A stretch of 53,455 nt of DNA from Treponema sp. (GTDB lineage: Bacteria > Spirochaetota > Spirochaetia > Treponematales > Breznakiellaceae): assembly GCA_031273325.1 (NCBI GenBank), contig JAISSB010000060.1, positions 1 through 53,455 of the forward strand, read 5' to 3'. Every line of letters starts with the position of its first letter. The first letter of the stretch is position 1. Below, one piece after another: positions 42,043 through 51,079 of the stretch. Position numbers and translations under genes: made by a program. Under the pieces are notes generated by a model. The model was not told the origin of the DNA. It was given only the letters and a program-made list of their open reading frames with translations, and did not search any database.

Positions 42043-44613
42043 ATGTCAGACAAAAAAGAAATATTGGACAGTACTAACTATGATGCCGCTGGAGCGTCCG
42101 ATGAACTAGAAAAATATGGGGATTTTGTCACAGGAGACTCTCCAAATGAAATGTTCGACGTTTTTAGTGAAGGCAGTGCTGACGAGGTATCGATTCCTGC
42201 ACTCGAGACCATAGAACAGGTAGCACCGGAACAACCAACTGAGAGTGAAGGTAGTGCTGACGAGGTATCGATTCCTGCACTCGAGACTATAGAACAGGTA
42301 GCACCGGAACAACCGACTGAGAAAGAAGGCAGTGCTGACGAGATATCGATTCCTGCACTCGAGACCATAGAACAGGTAGCACCGGAACAACCAACTGAGA
42401 GTGAAGGTAGTGCTGACGAGGTATCGATTCCTGCACTCGAGACCATAGAACAGATAGCACCGGAACAACCGACTGAACGGGAAGCTGATAGTACGGCTGT
42501 ATCACCTCAAATACTGCAACAGATCCTCGGAGAGATTAATCTCATTAAGAACAACTTTGATTCTCTTAAGGAAGAGTTAGCTAATGGGCAGATAATTGAT
42601 AAATTAAGCTTTATTGAAAGTGAATTATTTACTTTAAAGCAATCAATAGCTAAAAAATTTGAACCCCCTGTTAAAGAATTTCCTACAGAAGAAGAATACG
42701 GTTTTTTTGATGATAGTGACGATGAAAAGATCGCTTTGACTGGTAGTGAACTAGACAATATTTTAAGCACTTCAAATTTTACCACAGAAGCGGAAGTTCC
42801 TGTAAGTACAGAAGAGAATATCGAGGATACTACGCTTTCGGGCATTCAAGATAAACAATCTCTCATAGAAAACAATGAGATTTTTGATTTGGACAGTATT
42901 GTACGAGACTCCATTGAAAAAACAAAGTTACAGTTTAACCTTGAAGACGATCTTCCAAAATTTAGATCTGTTGATGATGTTTTGGGTACCACGGAACCGG
43001 AAGAAGAGCTAGGACCGATTGATTCAGGTACCACGGAACCGGAAGAAGAAATAGAGCCGATTGATGTAGGTACTACAGAGCCGGACGAAGTGATAGAACC
43101 GATTGATTCAGGTACTACAGAGCCGGAAGAAGAGCTAGAACCGATTGATTCAGGTACCACAGAGCCGGAAGAAGTAGAGCAAATTGATGTAGGTACTACA
43201 GAACCGGACGAAGAAATAGAGCCGATTGATTCAAGTACTACAGAGCCGGAAGAAGAGCTAGGACCGATTGATTCAGGTACCACGGAACCGGACGAAGAAA
43301 TAGAACCGATTGATGTAGGTACTACAGAGCCGGACGAAGTGATAGAACCGATTGATTCAGGTACCACAGAGTCGGACGAAGTGATAGAACCGATTGATTT
43401 TGGCACGATAGAGCCGGACGAAGTGATAGAGCCGGTTGATTCAGGTACCACGGAACCGGAAGAAGTGATAGAACCGATTGATTCAGGTACCACGGAACCG
43501 GAAGAAGTGATAGAACCGATTGATTCAGGTACTACAGAACCGGAAGAAGTGATAGAACCGATTGATTCAGGTGCCACGGAACCGGAAGAAGAAATAGAAC
43601 CGATTGATTCAGGTACTACAGAACCGGAAGAAGTGATAGAACCGATTGATTCAGGTACTACAGAACCGGAAGAAGAAATAGAACCGATTGATTCAGGTAC
43701 TACAGAACCGGACGAAGAAATAGAACCGATTGATTCAGGTACCACGGAACCGGAAGAAGTGATAGAACCGATTGATTCAGGTACCACAGAGCCGGACGAA
43801 GAAATGGAACCGATTGATTTGGGTACGATAGAGCCGGAAGAAGAAGTAGAGCCAATTGATGTAGGTGCTACAGAGCCGGACGAAGAGCTAGAGCTGATTG
43901 ATTTAGGTACGATAGAGCCGGAAGAAGAAATAGAACCAATAGATTTTGGCACGATAGAGTCGGACGAAGTGATAGAGCCGATTGATTTTGGCACGATAGA
44001 GTCGGACGAAGAGCTAGAGCTGATTGATTTGGGTACGATAGAGCCGGAAGAAGAATTAATTGAAATAGAAGTTGAACCAATTAATCCGGACGAATCTGAA
44101 AGTACTCCGAAGGAAGATTCATTCGATGACGATCTTATTGGAGACAGTTTGGGAGAGACAGCAACCGCAGACAGTGGGGAAATAGATATGCTAGAATCAG
44201 CACATCTTGACGAATCTGAAGTCTTAGTCGATGCGATTTTGAATACTCCGCCGCTTAACAAAGATAGTGTTGAAAAGCATGAGGACGATTTACTTGGTGG
44301 AGAGTTAATAGGAACATCATTCAATGACGATACGCTGTACGATGACGACAATTTTCTTGACGAGGAATTTATCGGCGGTGGTTTGCCTGAACCTGTTACA
44401 GTCAGTACGAGTACGCCTCCGCCAACACCGCATGCAACAGACAAATCAGGCTTTGATATTCCGTCTACCATTGATAAAGAAAATTTGAGTACGATACTTT
44501 GCTATATGGATCAACTCTTAGAAGCGCTCCCCAGTGATAAAAGAGAACAATTTAGAACATCTGTTTACTACGATACCTATCAAAAACTGTTCAAGGAACT
44601 TGGACTTGTTTGA
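42043..44613 (+). CDS. Very acidic repeat protein, about 26 copies of a 14-residue unit
   Basis: About 856 residues. AAGGAG precedes ATG 42043. Residues about 43-146 hold four 26-residue repeats (EGSADEVSIPALETIEQVAP...), then a coiled-coil segment (LGEINLIKNNFDSLKEELANGQ). From about 315 to 675 come about 26 units of GTTEPEEVIEPIDS, one of them 13 residues long. The tail has more acidic sequence and ends with a helical segment (TILCYMDQLLEALPSDKREQF). No signal peptide or TM. Repeat units are near-identical in DNA, so length variation between strains is likely. It is coupled to the Maf gene by a 4-base overlap. Function unknown. Confidence 0.85.
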   Translation: MSDKKEILDSTNYDAAGASDELEKYGDFVTGDSPNEMFDVFSEGSADEVSIPALETIEQVAPEQPTESEGSADEVSIPALETIEQVAPEQPTEKEGSADEISIPALETIEQVAPEQPTESEGSADEVSIPALETIEQIAPEQPTEREADSTAVSPQILQQILGEINLIKNNFDSLKEELANGQIIDKLSFIESELFTLKQSIAKKFEPPVKEFPTEEEYGFFDDSDDEKIALTGSELDNILSTSNFTTEAEVPVSTEENIEDTTLSGIQDKQSLIENNEIFDLDSIVRDSIEKTKLQFNLEDDLPKFRSVDDVLGTTEPEEELGPIDSGTTEPEEEIEPIDVGTTEPDEVIEPIDSGTTEPEEELEPIDSGTTEPEEVEQIDVGTTEPDEEIEPIDSSTTEPEEELGPIDSGTTEPDEEIEPIDVGTTEPDEVIEPIDSGTTESDEVIEPIDFGTIEPDEVIEPVDSGTTEPEEVIEPIDSGTTEPEEVIEPIDSGTTEPEEVIEPIDSGATEPEEEIEPIDSGTTEPEEVIEPIDSGTTEPEEEIEPIDSGTTEPDEEIEPIDSGTTEPEEVIEPIDSGTTEPDEEMEPIDLGTIEPEEEVEPIDVGATEPDEELELIDLGTIEPEEEIEPIDFGTIESDEVIEPIDFGTIESDEELELIDLGTIEPEEELIEIEVEPINPDESESTPKEDSFDDDLIGDSLGETATADSGEIDMLESAHLDESEVLVDAILNTPPLNKDSVEKHEDDLLGGELIGTSFNDDTLYDDDNFLDEEFIGGGLPEPVTVSTSTPPPTPHATDKSGFDIPSTIDKENLSTILCYMDQLLEALPSDKREQFRTSVYYDTYQKLFKELGLV

Positions 44614-45953
44614 GTGATGTATCGAATCTTCATTCACGGTATAACCCGGTAGCCGAAGCAGAACGCTATCTGAACGCCCTCAAAGTGTCAGGTAGTGTTC
44701 GGTTTTTTATTTTAATAGAACCGGGTGACGGTTATATCATTCCGCTTTTGAAACAAAAATTCCCTTCTGCTGCACTAATTGCATTACACATTAGTGATTC
44801 ATTTATGAACCGTGACGGTTGTTCTAGCTGGAGTCCTAAAGAAGGAATGTTGCAGCGATTCTTAGAACGAACAATTCCGGATGTTGAAGCATCAGCGATT
44901 TTTGTGCTTGAGTGGCGACCAGCTTTAAGAGTGTTTGGCGACCGCTATTTAAAACTTCTCAGCGAAACCGTGGATTTTATCAAGCGCATTGATGCAAATA
45001 CCCGAACAACAAAAGCTTTTGCTAAAAAATGGGCAAGAAATTTTTTTCATACTATCACGTTACTGAAAACGGTTTATTATAATATTCACACTGAAACTCC
45101 TATTATTGTTGTCGGTGCAGGGCCAAGCCTCGAAGAATCACTGAAACAAATCCGTAATGCTCAGCACTATGCTTTCATTCTTGCTGTTTCGGCTGCTGTT
45201 CCTTGTCTTCTTAATGCTGATATTATTCCTGATTTTATTGTGAGTACTGATGGTGGTACGTGGTCGCTTTTTCATCTTTACGAATGTGTTCGCACTCCGC
45301 AGTCAATACCGTGCATTGTGAGTATGCAAGCGGCGATTCCTTCACAATGTTCCATGATGCCCTTTATTCTTTTAAATGACGGCAACGTATGGCAGCACAT
45401 TATTTTAGAAAAACTTCACATCCCTTTTATGAGCATGTTGCAGCGCGGGACGGTAAGTGCAACAGCGGTTGATTATGCATTGCGTATGACTTGTGCGTCA
45501 GTGGGAATAGTTGGCTTTGATATGGCTCCCAAAGATATTCAAAACCATGCGCGTCCCTATAGTTTAGATCGTTTTGAGGAAGAAACAGTTTCACGATTTA
45601 ATCCGTTATATCATAAGCATTTTGTACGAACCCATTTGTTAAATGCAGGGAATAGTTTAAATATTTATGCCTCTTGGTTTAAACAACAGGTACCGCACTA
45701 TCCACCGAGACTATATACGATTGGACATAACAATCCTGTTTTTAACAGCTTACCGTTATGGGCGGAGCATGTTCATACAAAGAAGTTGGTATATTCTGTG
45801 ATTCACTGTGAATATACCGTGCAATATATAGCTAAAACTGTTGGTGAAATGCTAGAAAACCCAATAATCAAGGAGACTGTAGCTTCGTCGCTTGCAACCG
45901 ACCGCAGTTCCTTAACGCTGCACGATATAATCCATGCATTAAAACCTCAGTAA
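44610..45953 (+). CDS. Maf/DUF115 motility accessory protein
   Basis: 447 residues. The DUF115/Maf core is clear in the middle: TPIIVVGAGPSLEESLKQIRNAQHYAFILAVSAAVPCLLNADIIPDFIVSTDGG. Such proteins (Maf-1 of Campylobacter, MAF_flag10) are linked to flagellin glycosylation. TTG 44610 overlaps the previous stop (TTGA), so translation is coupled to the acidic repeat protein. The pair may act together on flagella or surface proteins; that is inference. A tnpB right end abuts the stop codon. Confidence 0.8.
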   Translation: MSDVSNLHSRYNPVAEAERYLNALKVSGSVRFFILIEPGDGYIIPLLKQKFPSAALIALHISDSFMNRDGCSSWSPKEGMLQRFLERTIPDVEASAIFVLEWRPALRVFGDRYLKLLSETVDFIKRIDANTRTTKAFAKKWARNFFHTITLLKTVYYNIHTETPIIVVGAGPSLEESLKQIRNAQHYAFILAVSAAVPCLLNADIIPDFIVSTDGGTWSLFHLYECVRTPQSIPCIVSMQAAIPSQCSMMPFILLNDGNVWQHIILEKLHIPFMSMLQRGTVSATAVDYALRMTCASVGIVGFDMAPKDIQNHARPYSLDRFEEETVSRFNPLYHKHFVRTHLLNAGNSLNIYASWFKQQVPHYPPRLYTIGHNNPVFNSLPLWAEHVHTKKLVYSVIHCEYTVQYIAKTVGEMLENPIIKETVASSLATDRSSLTLHDIIHALKPQ

Positions 45954-45954
45954 T

Positions 45955-46085
45955 CACCCTGATGATTGTGTGCAATTCCCACAACAAGCTGTGGGTTCAC
46001 TCCGCTGGGACGAACCAGAGGATTGTGTACCTATCTGCATAATCCCCGTATGTCCACAACACACAAGATATGTTCACAGTGGGGA
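45955..46085 (-). mobile_element. Zinc-ribbon fragment and right end of a tnpB relic
   Basis: On the minus strand, after one lost base, TGTGGACATACGGGGATTATG-like sequence reads CGHT-DYAD, the TnpB zinc ribbon. Then GTACACAATCCTCT and GTCCCAGCGGAGTGAACC match the right end of the 13.8-kb copy (GTACAATCCTCT, GTCCAGCAGAG). Two hairpins follow, CCCACA/TGTGGG and AATCA/TGATT, the last touching the Maf stop codon, where it may act as terminator. Confidence 0.65.
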
Positions 46086-46300
46086 CAAACCTCAAGGAAG
46101 CAGACCTTAAGGGGGACAGACCTCAGAGTCACAACGGCAGATTTCTGATCAACGGAGACAGACCTCATGGGGACAGACCTCTGAACGATAGATTTCTGAC
46201 TGAACAGGGACAGATCTCAAGGATGCAGACTCTTAAGGGGACAGACCTCAGAGTCACAACGGCAGATTTCTAATCAACGGAGACAGACCTCAAGGAGACA
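46070..46300. repeat. GGGGACAGACCTC cluster with an 84-bp direct duplication
   Basis: Seven copies or near copies of GGGGACAGACCTC lie within 230 bases. A longer segment (CTCAAGGA.GCAGAC through CAACGGAGACAGACCTCA, including GAGTCACAACGGCAGATTTC) occurs twice, about 119 bases apart. No gene is visible. Confidence 0.85.
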
Positions 46301-46330
46301 TATAGTGGAGGAGGTGAGAATGAAGGAGTT

Positions 46331-46526
46331 AGGACGGTGCTATATCGTCCGTAGGAGCTTGAGGCGTTTCCTGTGCAGTTTGCTCTGCTTTCATACGCTT
46401 CATATTGTTTATATCTCATTTTTAGCGTTTACCCTATGCACCATGATACTCATAGAATACCCTCATTATGATCCATCTTAAACAATGCAACCGGATCGGG
46501 TTCTTCTATTCTTGTTAATAACGCCA
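46331..46526 (-). pseudogene. Remnants of small genes, one paralogous to 46787-47168
   Basis: Two pieces on the minus strand. One starts at ATG 46526 and reads MALLTRIEEPDPVALFKMDH before stopping. The other, ending at about 46331, reads KAEQTAQETPQAPTDDIAPS, similar in composition and ending to EAEQKAQAAKSRPS of the neighbouring pseudogene. AAGGAG lies upstream of the first. No function can be assigned. Confidence 0.4.
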
Positions 46527-46612
46527 TATATGTTTAAACTCCTTGTTCATGGTTTGTGCTAACATTTCGTACGTACTTTCTCTTTGTATCATAAGCATGG
46601 CTACATGCACAT

Positions 46613-46695
46613 AACAAAAAGCAGTTGCTTTTTATCGTTTGCAAGATGCAAGTAACAAAAAGCAGTTGCTTTTTATCATTTGTAATCATGCAAGT
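46613..46695 (+). repeat. 41-bp tandem repeat, two units, sister of the 4.0-kb array
   Basis: GCAGTTGC at 46621 and 46662 gives the same exact 41-bp period. Outside a 10-bp segment the unit equals the 4.0-kb unit apart from two bases (TAACAAAAA before, TTTATCGTTTGCAAG and TGCAA after). The segment itself, GCAGTTGCTT instead of TCACGTGATG, again makes a dyad: AAAAAGCA and TGCTTTTT. Confidence 0.9.
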
Positions 46696-46786
46696 AACTA
46701 AATAGTGAATCTACTACAGTAATGGTATAGGTTGATTAAAAAAGTCAGTAGGGGTTTTGCGGATAGTGAGGAGGTTAATCAAAGAG

Positions 46787-47168
46787 TTAAGACGGTCGTG
46801 ATTTGGCAGCTTGAGCTTTCTGCTCTGCCTCTATTTCCATTTCTCTAACCTCTGCTAATACTGCTTGTATACGCAACTTCTTCACTATCCCCCGCTGCTT
46901 CAGCAGCGTGCAGATTATTCTGCAATTCTTTTCTGACATTTGCTATACATGCTTGTATACGGGCAATTTCTTTAGATGTCTCAGCAGCGTGCAGATCATT
47001 CCGCAATTGTTCTCTATACAGTGCCTGACCTTCTAATCGGGAAGCTTTAGCAAGCGCATGGGCAGCCTCTGGATCGGTTTCATACAATCTATCGAATGCT
47101 TTTATACTTTCCCACATCGCCAAGACTTCTTCTAAACTCTCTACTTCCATACTATTAACTCTATCCAT
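46787..47168 (-). pseudogene. Frameshifted small charged helical protein
   Basis: AAGGA lies four bases before ATG 47168. The frame gives about 95 good residues (SMEVESLEEVLAMWESIK, DRLYETDPEAAHALAKASRL, KEIARIQACIANVRKELQN) and then derails. Comparison with its own internal repeat (IARIQA) shows two bases missing after GDSEEV; restoring them yields RIQAVLAEVREMEIEAEQKA and stop at 46787. It could still make the shorter protein. The sequence contains a degenerate about 34-residue internal repeat. Family unknown. Confidence 0.6.
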
Positions 47169-47271
47169 ATTTCCTTTTTATAGGAGATAATTTTTCTTTT
47201 TTAGTCTTTTCAGCAGTTAAATATGCGTAGTCAGGAAGTTCCGCTATTATCTTCATAATTTTCTCTTCTCA

Positions 47272-47305
47272 GAGGACTGTCCCTGTTCCAACGGGGACAG
47301 TCCTC
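47272..47305. repeat. Perfect 12-bp inverted repeat of the GGGACAG family
   Basis: GAGGACTGTCCC and GGGACAGTCCTC face each other across 10 bases. This is the palindromic form of the dispersed GGGGACAG(A/T)CC repeat, as expected of a REP/BIME recognised by a RAYT transposase. It may also terminate transcription (CTTTATC follows). Confidence 0.85.
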
Positions 47306-47311
47306 CTTTAT

Positions 47312-47499
47312 CTAGCGCTCCTTGAATCCTTTTCTTCTCATATCTTTTCGCATATCCCAATATTCTTGGAAAGCTTTTTTTGCTTCCTCCGGGCATCGTC
47401 ACCTAATCCCAGCTCTTTCCAACTACACGTCGTATCAGTAACAGGATTAAGCCACTCAAAAAACAATGTCCCTGCAATACGATAAGACATATTAACCAT
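47312..47499 (-). pseudogene. Frameshifted small gene downstream of pgcA
   Basis: From ATG 47499 the frame reads MVNMSYRIAGTLFFEWLNPV and SWKELGLGDDA, then loses its quality. Another frame continues EEAKKAFQEYWDMRKDMRRKGFKER to a stop at 47312. A one- or two-base change around 47385 would join them into about 62 residues. No family recognised. Confidence 0.5.
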
Positions 47500-47548
47500 T
47501 ATTATTCCATAAAGGAATGTCATCCCACAGACAAGCCGTGGGTGTCCT
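47500..47548 (-). mobile_element. Possible right-end relic of the tnpB family
   Basis: On the minus strand CCCAC/GTGGG bracket GGCTTGTCT, followed by GGGATGACATTCC, a second small stem ATTCC/GGAAT, and AATGGTTAATA. The order resembles the 17.3-kb copy (CCTGTGGGATGAAATT, stem, GGTAGTTGAAC). Weak on its own. Confidence 0.3.
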
Positions 47549-47557
47549 ATGAAAGCA

Positions 47558-49315
47558 TTAGTCTCCAATGACAGTCCGAATATCCTTTTTAATAGCTTCT
47601 AGTTTTTGTTCCCCTTCTGCTTTTGCTGCCGACAGTCCTTCGGCATTCAATGGGGTGCAGCAACTCGCATAAAATTTAATCTTCGGTTCTGTGCCGCTGG
47701 GACGAGCGCTCACCACGGTGCCGTCAGTAAGATAAAACTGCAGTACATCACTTTTCGGAAGATCAACCGGTTCAGTGCGGCCCGGTTCTGAAGGAAATTT
47801 CCAGAGCGACTCTTTAAAATCGCGTACTTTTTCAACGTTAATGCCTCCAAGTGTGCGGGGAGGTGTCTCACGGTAAAATTTCATAATGTCCTGCATGCTC
47901 TGCGGTCCTTCAATACCGGGAAAGTATTTAGAAATGCCCATCTCTTGCCAATAACCGGTAATTGCATAGAGTTCATTGAGCCGGTCAAGAAGTGTCTTCC
48001 CTTTACTGCGCCAATAGAGAGTCATTTCAGCGGTCATAGCAGCGGCAGATACTCCATCTTTGTCACGGACTGCTTGCTCAACCAAAAAACCGTAGCTTTC
48101 TTCGGTACCAAAGACAACGGTTATTCCTTTACCGTCCGTTTCTGATTCCCGCCATACCGAAGCAATCCATTTAAAGCCGGTTAAACATTCAAGGCACTGG
48201 GCCCCGTAATATTCAGCAATTTTTTTCTGCATCCCTGTCGTAACGATAGAGTTGATCATTGCAGGTTTAGCCGGCATTTTTCCGCATTCTTTGAGCGAAA
48301 GGAATATATAATCGGCAAGGAGTGCGCCGAGTTGATTTCCCGTGACTAACACGAAGTTTCCCGTCTTATCGGGAACTGCAATGCCGAAACGGTCGGCGTC
48401 AGGATCGGTTGCCATTACCACGTCTGCGTGCTGCTCTTTTCCTTTTTTAAGCGCCATATCAAGGGCTGCGCTTTCTTCAGGGTTGGGAAATGCAACAGTA
48501 GGAAAATCTCCATTACCTTCCCGTTGCTCAGGAACAGTGAGTACCCGCAGCCCCAAACTACCGAGAACAGCTTCAACATGGAATGCTCCGGTACCGTGCA
48601 GCGGTGTGTACACAATATTTACTTCATGTGCTTTAGCTTTGATAAGATCCGGACGGAAAAGCGTCCCGCGAACCATTGCGTGATACGGTTCGTCAATCTC
48701 TTTGTCAATGATATTCAGTAAAGCTTTATTCAGTGCGTCAGCTTTAGCTATATCCTTAATAGAAGAAACGGCGTTTACTTCAGCTATAATTCCACTGTCG
48801 TGGGGCGGAATAACCTGAGAACCATCATTCCAGTACGCCTTGTACCCGTTGTACTGTTTCGGATTATGACTTGCGGTTATCACGACGCCGGTATCACAGC
48901 CGAGCGTGCGGATAGCAAAAGAAAGCTCCGGTGTTGGGCGCAATCCGGAAAAAAGATAGGTTTTGATACCGTTGGCTGCAAATACAAGTGCCGCAGCCTC
49001 AGCAAATGCTGCCGAATAATGCCGGCTGTCAAAAGCAACGACGGCAGACAGTGCTTTTGTCGGAAACACTTTTTTAAGATAGTTTGCAAGCCCTTGAGTA
49101 GCTGATCGTACGACCAACGTGTTCATACGGTTGTAGCCGCCGCCGATTATACCTCTTAACCCGCCGGTACCAAACTCCAACCGTTGATAAAAACGGTCTT
49201 CTAACTCTTTCCAATCTTCAGCTTCGAGCAGTTGTTCAATCTCTGAACGGAATAACGGATCCTGCTCTTTTGCTCTATAATCAGACGCCTGTGCGCGAAT
49301 AATATCTCTATCCAT
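47558..49315 (-). CDS. pgcA: Phosphoglucomutase / phosphomannomutase
   Basis: 585 residues of the alpha-D-phosphohexomutase family, long (PgcA/PGM2) form. Substrate loops in order: GTGGLRGIIGGGYNRMN, catalytic GVVITASHNPKQYNGYKAYWNDG, metal loop ATDPDADRFGIAV, sugar-binding GTEESYGFLV, and phosphate-binding RPSGTEPKIKFY. It interconverts glucose-1- and glucose-6-phosphate. ATG 49315 has AGGAGG five bases upstream; the longer frame from 49375 lacks this. The GH5 gene lies 63 bases upstream on the same strand. Confidence 0.95.
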   Translation of the reverse strand: MDRDIIRAQASDYRAKEQDPLFRSEIEQLLEAEDWKELEDRFYQRLEFGTGGLRGIIGGGYNRMNTLVVRSATQGLANYLKKVFPTKALSAVVAFDSRHYSAAFAEAAALVFAANGIKTYLFSGLRPTPELSFAIRTLGCDTGVVITASHNPKQYNGYKAYWNDGSQVIPPHDSGIIAEVNAVSSIKDIAKADALNKALLNIIDKEIDEPYHAMVRGTLFRPDLIKAKAHEVNIVYTPLHGTGAFHVEAVLGSLGLRVLTVPEQREGNGDFPTVAFPNPEESAALDMALKKGKEQHADVVMATDPDADRFGIAVPDKTGNFVLVTGNQLGALLADYIFLSLKECGKMPAKPAMINSIVTTGMQKKIAEYYGAQCLECLTGFKWIASVWRESETDGKGITVVFGTEESYGFLVEQAVRDKDGVSAAAMTAEMTLYWRSKGKTLLDRLNELYAITGYWQEMGISKYFPGIEGPQSMQDIMKFYRETPPRTLGGINVEKVRDFKESLWKFPSEPGRTEPVDLPKSDVLQFYLTDGTVVSARPSGTEPKIKFYASCCTPLNAEGLSAAKAEGEQKLEAIKKDIRTVIGD

Positions 49316-49378
49316 AAAAACCTCCTGTTTAATGTTTAAAAGTTTAATAGTTAAAACAATGAACTGCAAGGACAATAC

Positions 49379-51079
49379 TTAAGGCGCTATCGTGATAGAG
49401 TCAAATATCACGGTGATTCCGAACAGATCGCCGTCTTCAGCAACGATGTCCATACTGTTGATAGCTGCCCACGAAAAACGTCCTTCAGGGTTCAGCCATG
49501 TTTGAGTTGCATTGAGCCATGCACCATGTTCAACCATCGTTGAAAGCGGAATACGCACCGTGTGCCATGTTCCGTCCGGAATCAGATCAACCGTAGCATG
49601 AATCCGCCATGGAATCTGCGTTTCGTCTTCACGGTCAACGAACCGGAGATCAAACCGTGCTGCTTTGTCTGTTTTTACCACAACCGTCAGCGCATAATCA
49701 TGCGCTCTCAGATAATCCCAATCAACAGGCTGCCTGAAATTAAAAGAAAGGCTGCCGTATTGAGCTGCATTTCCCCAGCTCAGTGCATATTCTTTGGCAG
49801 CATGCGGATAATACCAATCAACGTCCGAATTCCAATGTTCAACGCGTACAAGACTGCTTGGATAATTATCATACACGGTACATGTCGTGCGGATCGTTTC
49901 CGGAGGTTTTTGAGGAGGCACAGTGAACCCTAAAGCTTTAACGATGTCACTATTTAAATCACTTTCAAAAGAGCCGTTTTGCGCGGTCTTAAAAATCCCA
50001 AAGCCGCCGAAATAATCCCAACTTGTACGGATAATATTCCGCTCATCAAGCAAAGCTGTCACTGTTTGATACCACCGTACCCGATCTTCAGGAAGACTGT
50101 TGGGAATATATACCCCAAATTCACCGCACAAAAGCGGTACTCCGCCGCGTTCACGGGAAAACTGTACAGCTTTGTCCAGCGTTTCTGCTAAAGTGTGCGG
50201 ATCCGCATCGTGCCGATAAGACGTATTGATCGACTGTTCAATCCATGTTCCCTTTAAATCAGTGGGAATGTCCGGCAGTGCATGCGCTTGAGCCGGAAAC
50301 GGCATGCCGCGAAGGTTTTTCAAATTCGGCGGTGCTCCCCATGTTTCTCCTTGGTGGGTAAATAGATAAGGATCATAGAAATGAAACGTGTAGATCAGGT
50401 TGGAATCCGCATAGTGCGGCAGCTTAAAGAGGGCATCTATTGCATTATAATCAACACCGCCGACGATAATAGTATGCAAGCGGTCGACTGCTCGGATAGC
50501 GGCAATAACCGCTTCTTGAATCTGCCCCCAGCTTTGTGCAGCGATCCCGTGCGGTTCATTAAGAATTTCATACAGCACATAGCCGCTTCTATCCTTATAC
50601 TGTTGAGCAATCTGTGTCCACACGGGGATTAACACCGTAGCAATGTCCGAAGCAGTAGCCGCCACGGGGTCGAATGAATGGTTATCTATAATAAGGTAGA
50701 GTTGCTGCTGTTCCGCCCAATCAACAACGCGGTCAAACAAATCAAAAAAGAGCGGATCGACAATATAATCCGGAAAACCGGACGTCATACTGTGCATATT
50801 AATGGGTACCCGAATCACGTCCGCACCGAGACTTTTTACGTTTTTAATGTCCTGTTCCGTATAGGCAGTAAAAGGAATTGCACGGGGAGACGGCGCCTCA
50901 AACCATGCAGAAAAATTTACCCCGCGCGAAAAAGGCATGTGCGCCGGCACCGCGTCCCCAGCACGGACCGGTGTTTGACACGCACTCAACCCCACCATAA
51001 TCATACTAACCACAATGGGGACAGACCTCTGAATAAAAAACACTTTTTTCACAGTTTTCACATTTTCACAGTATCTCAT
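49379..51079 (-). CDS. GH5 endoglucanase-like lipoprotein with C-terminal carbohydrate-binding domain
   Basis: About 566 residues from ATG 51079. Signal peptide with lipobox GLSAC (Cys34), GH5 barrel at about 50-400 with RGVNFSAWFE, VIRVPINMH, acid/base Glu in EILNEPHG, YTFHFYDPYLFTHQG, and nucleophile Glu in LLCGEFGVY. Residues about 415-566 form a beta-sandwich resembling a CBM. The repeat GAGGTCTGTCCCC (51011-51024) encodes QRSVPI inside the signal peptide, so a repeat copy has become part of it. The reading frame also extends upstream to 51160 through two more repeat copies, which I consider non-coding. No Shine-Dalgarno; start uncertain. Confidence 0.85.
   Translation of the reverse strand: MRYCENVKTVKKVFFIQRSVPIVVSMIMVGLSACQTPVRAGDAVPAHMPFSRGVNFSAWFEAPSPRAIPFTAYTEQDIKNVKSLGADVIRVPINMHSMTSGFPDYIVDPLFFDLFDRVVDWAEQQQLYLIIDNHSFDPVAATASDIATVLIPVWTQIAQQYKDRSGYVLYEILNEPHGIAAQSWGQIQEAVIAAIRAVDRLHTIIVGGVDYNAIDALFKLPHYADSNLIYTFHFYDPYLFTHQGETWGAPPNLKNLRGMPFPAQAHALPDIPTDLKGTWIEQSINTSYRHDADPHTLAETLDKAVQFSRERGGVPLLCGEFGVYIPNSLPEDRVRWYQTVTALLDERNIIRTSWDYFGGFGIFKTAQNGSFESDLNSDIVKALGFTVPPQKPPETIRTTCTVYDNYPSSLVRVEHWNSDVDWYYPHAAKEYALSWGNAAQYGSLSFNFRQPVDWDYLRAHDYALTVVVKTDKAARFDLRFVDREDETQIPWRIHATVDLIPDGTWHTVRIPLSTMVEHGAWLNATQTWLNPEGRFSWAAINSMDIVAEDGDLFGITVIFDSITIAP

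Noticed and set aside
42846-44471. 541-codon Ser-rich ORF opposite the acidic repeat protein
   Set aside because: Mirror of the 42-base repeats; the plus strand has the Shine-Dalgarno, coding ends and coupling.
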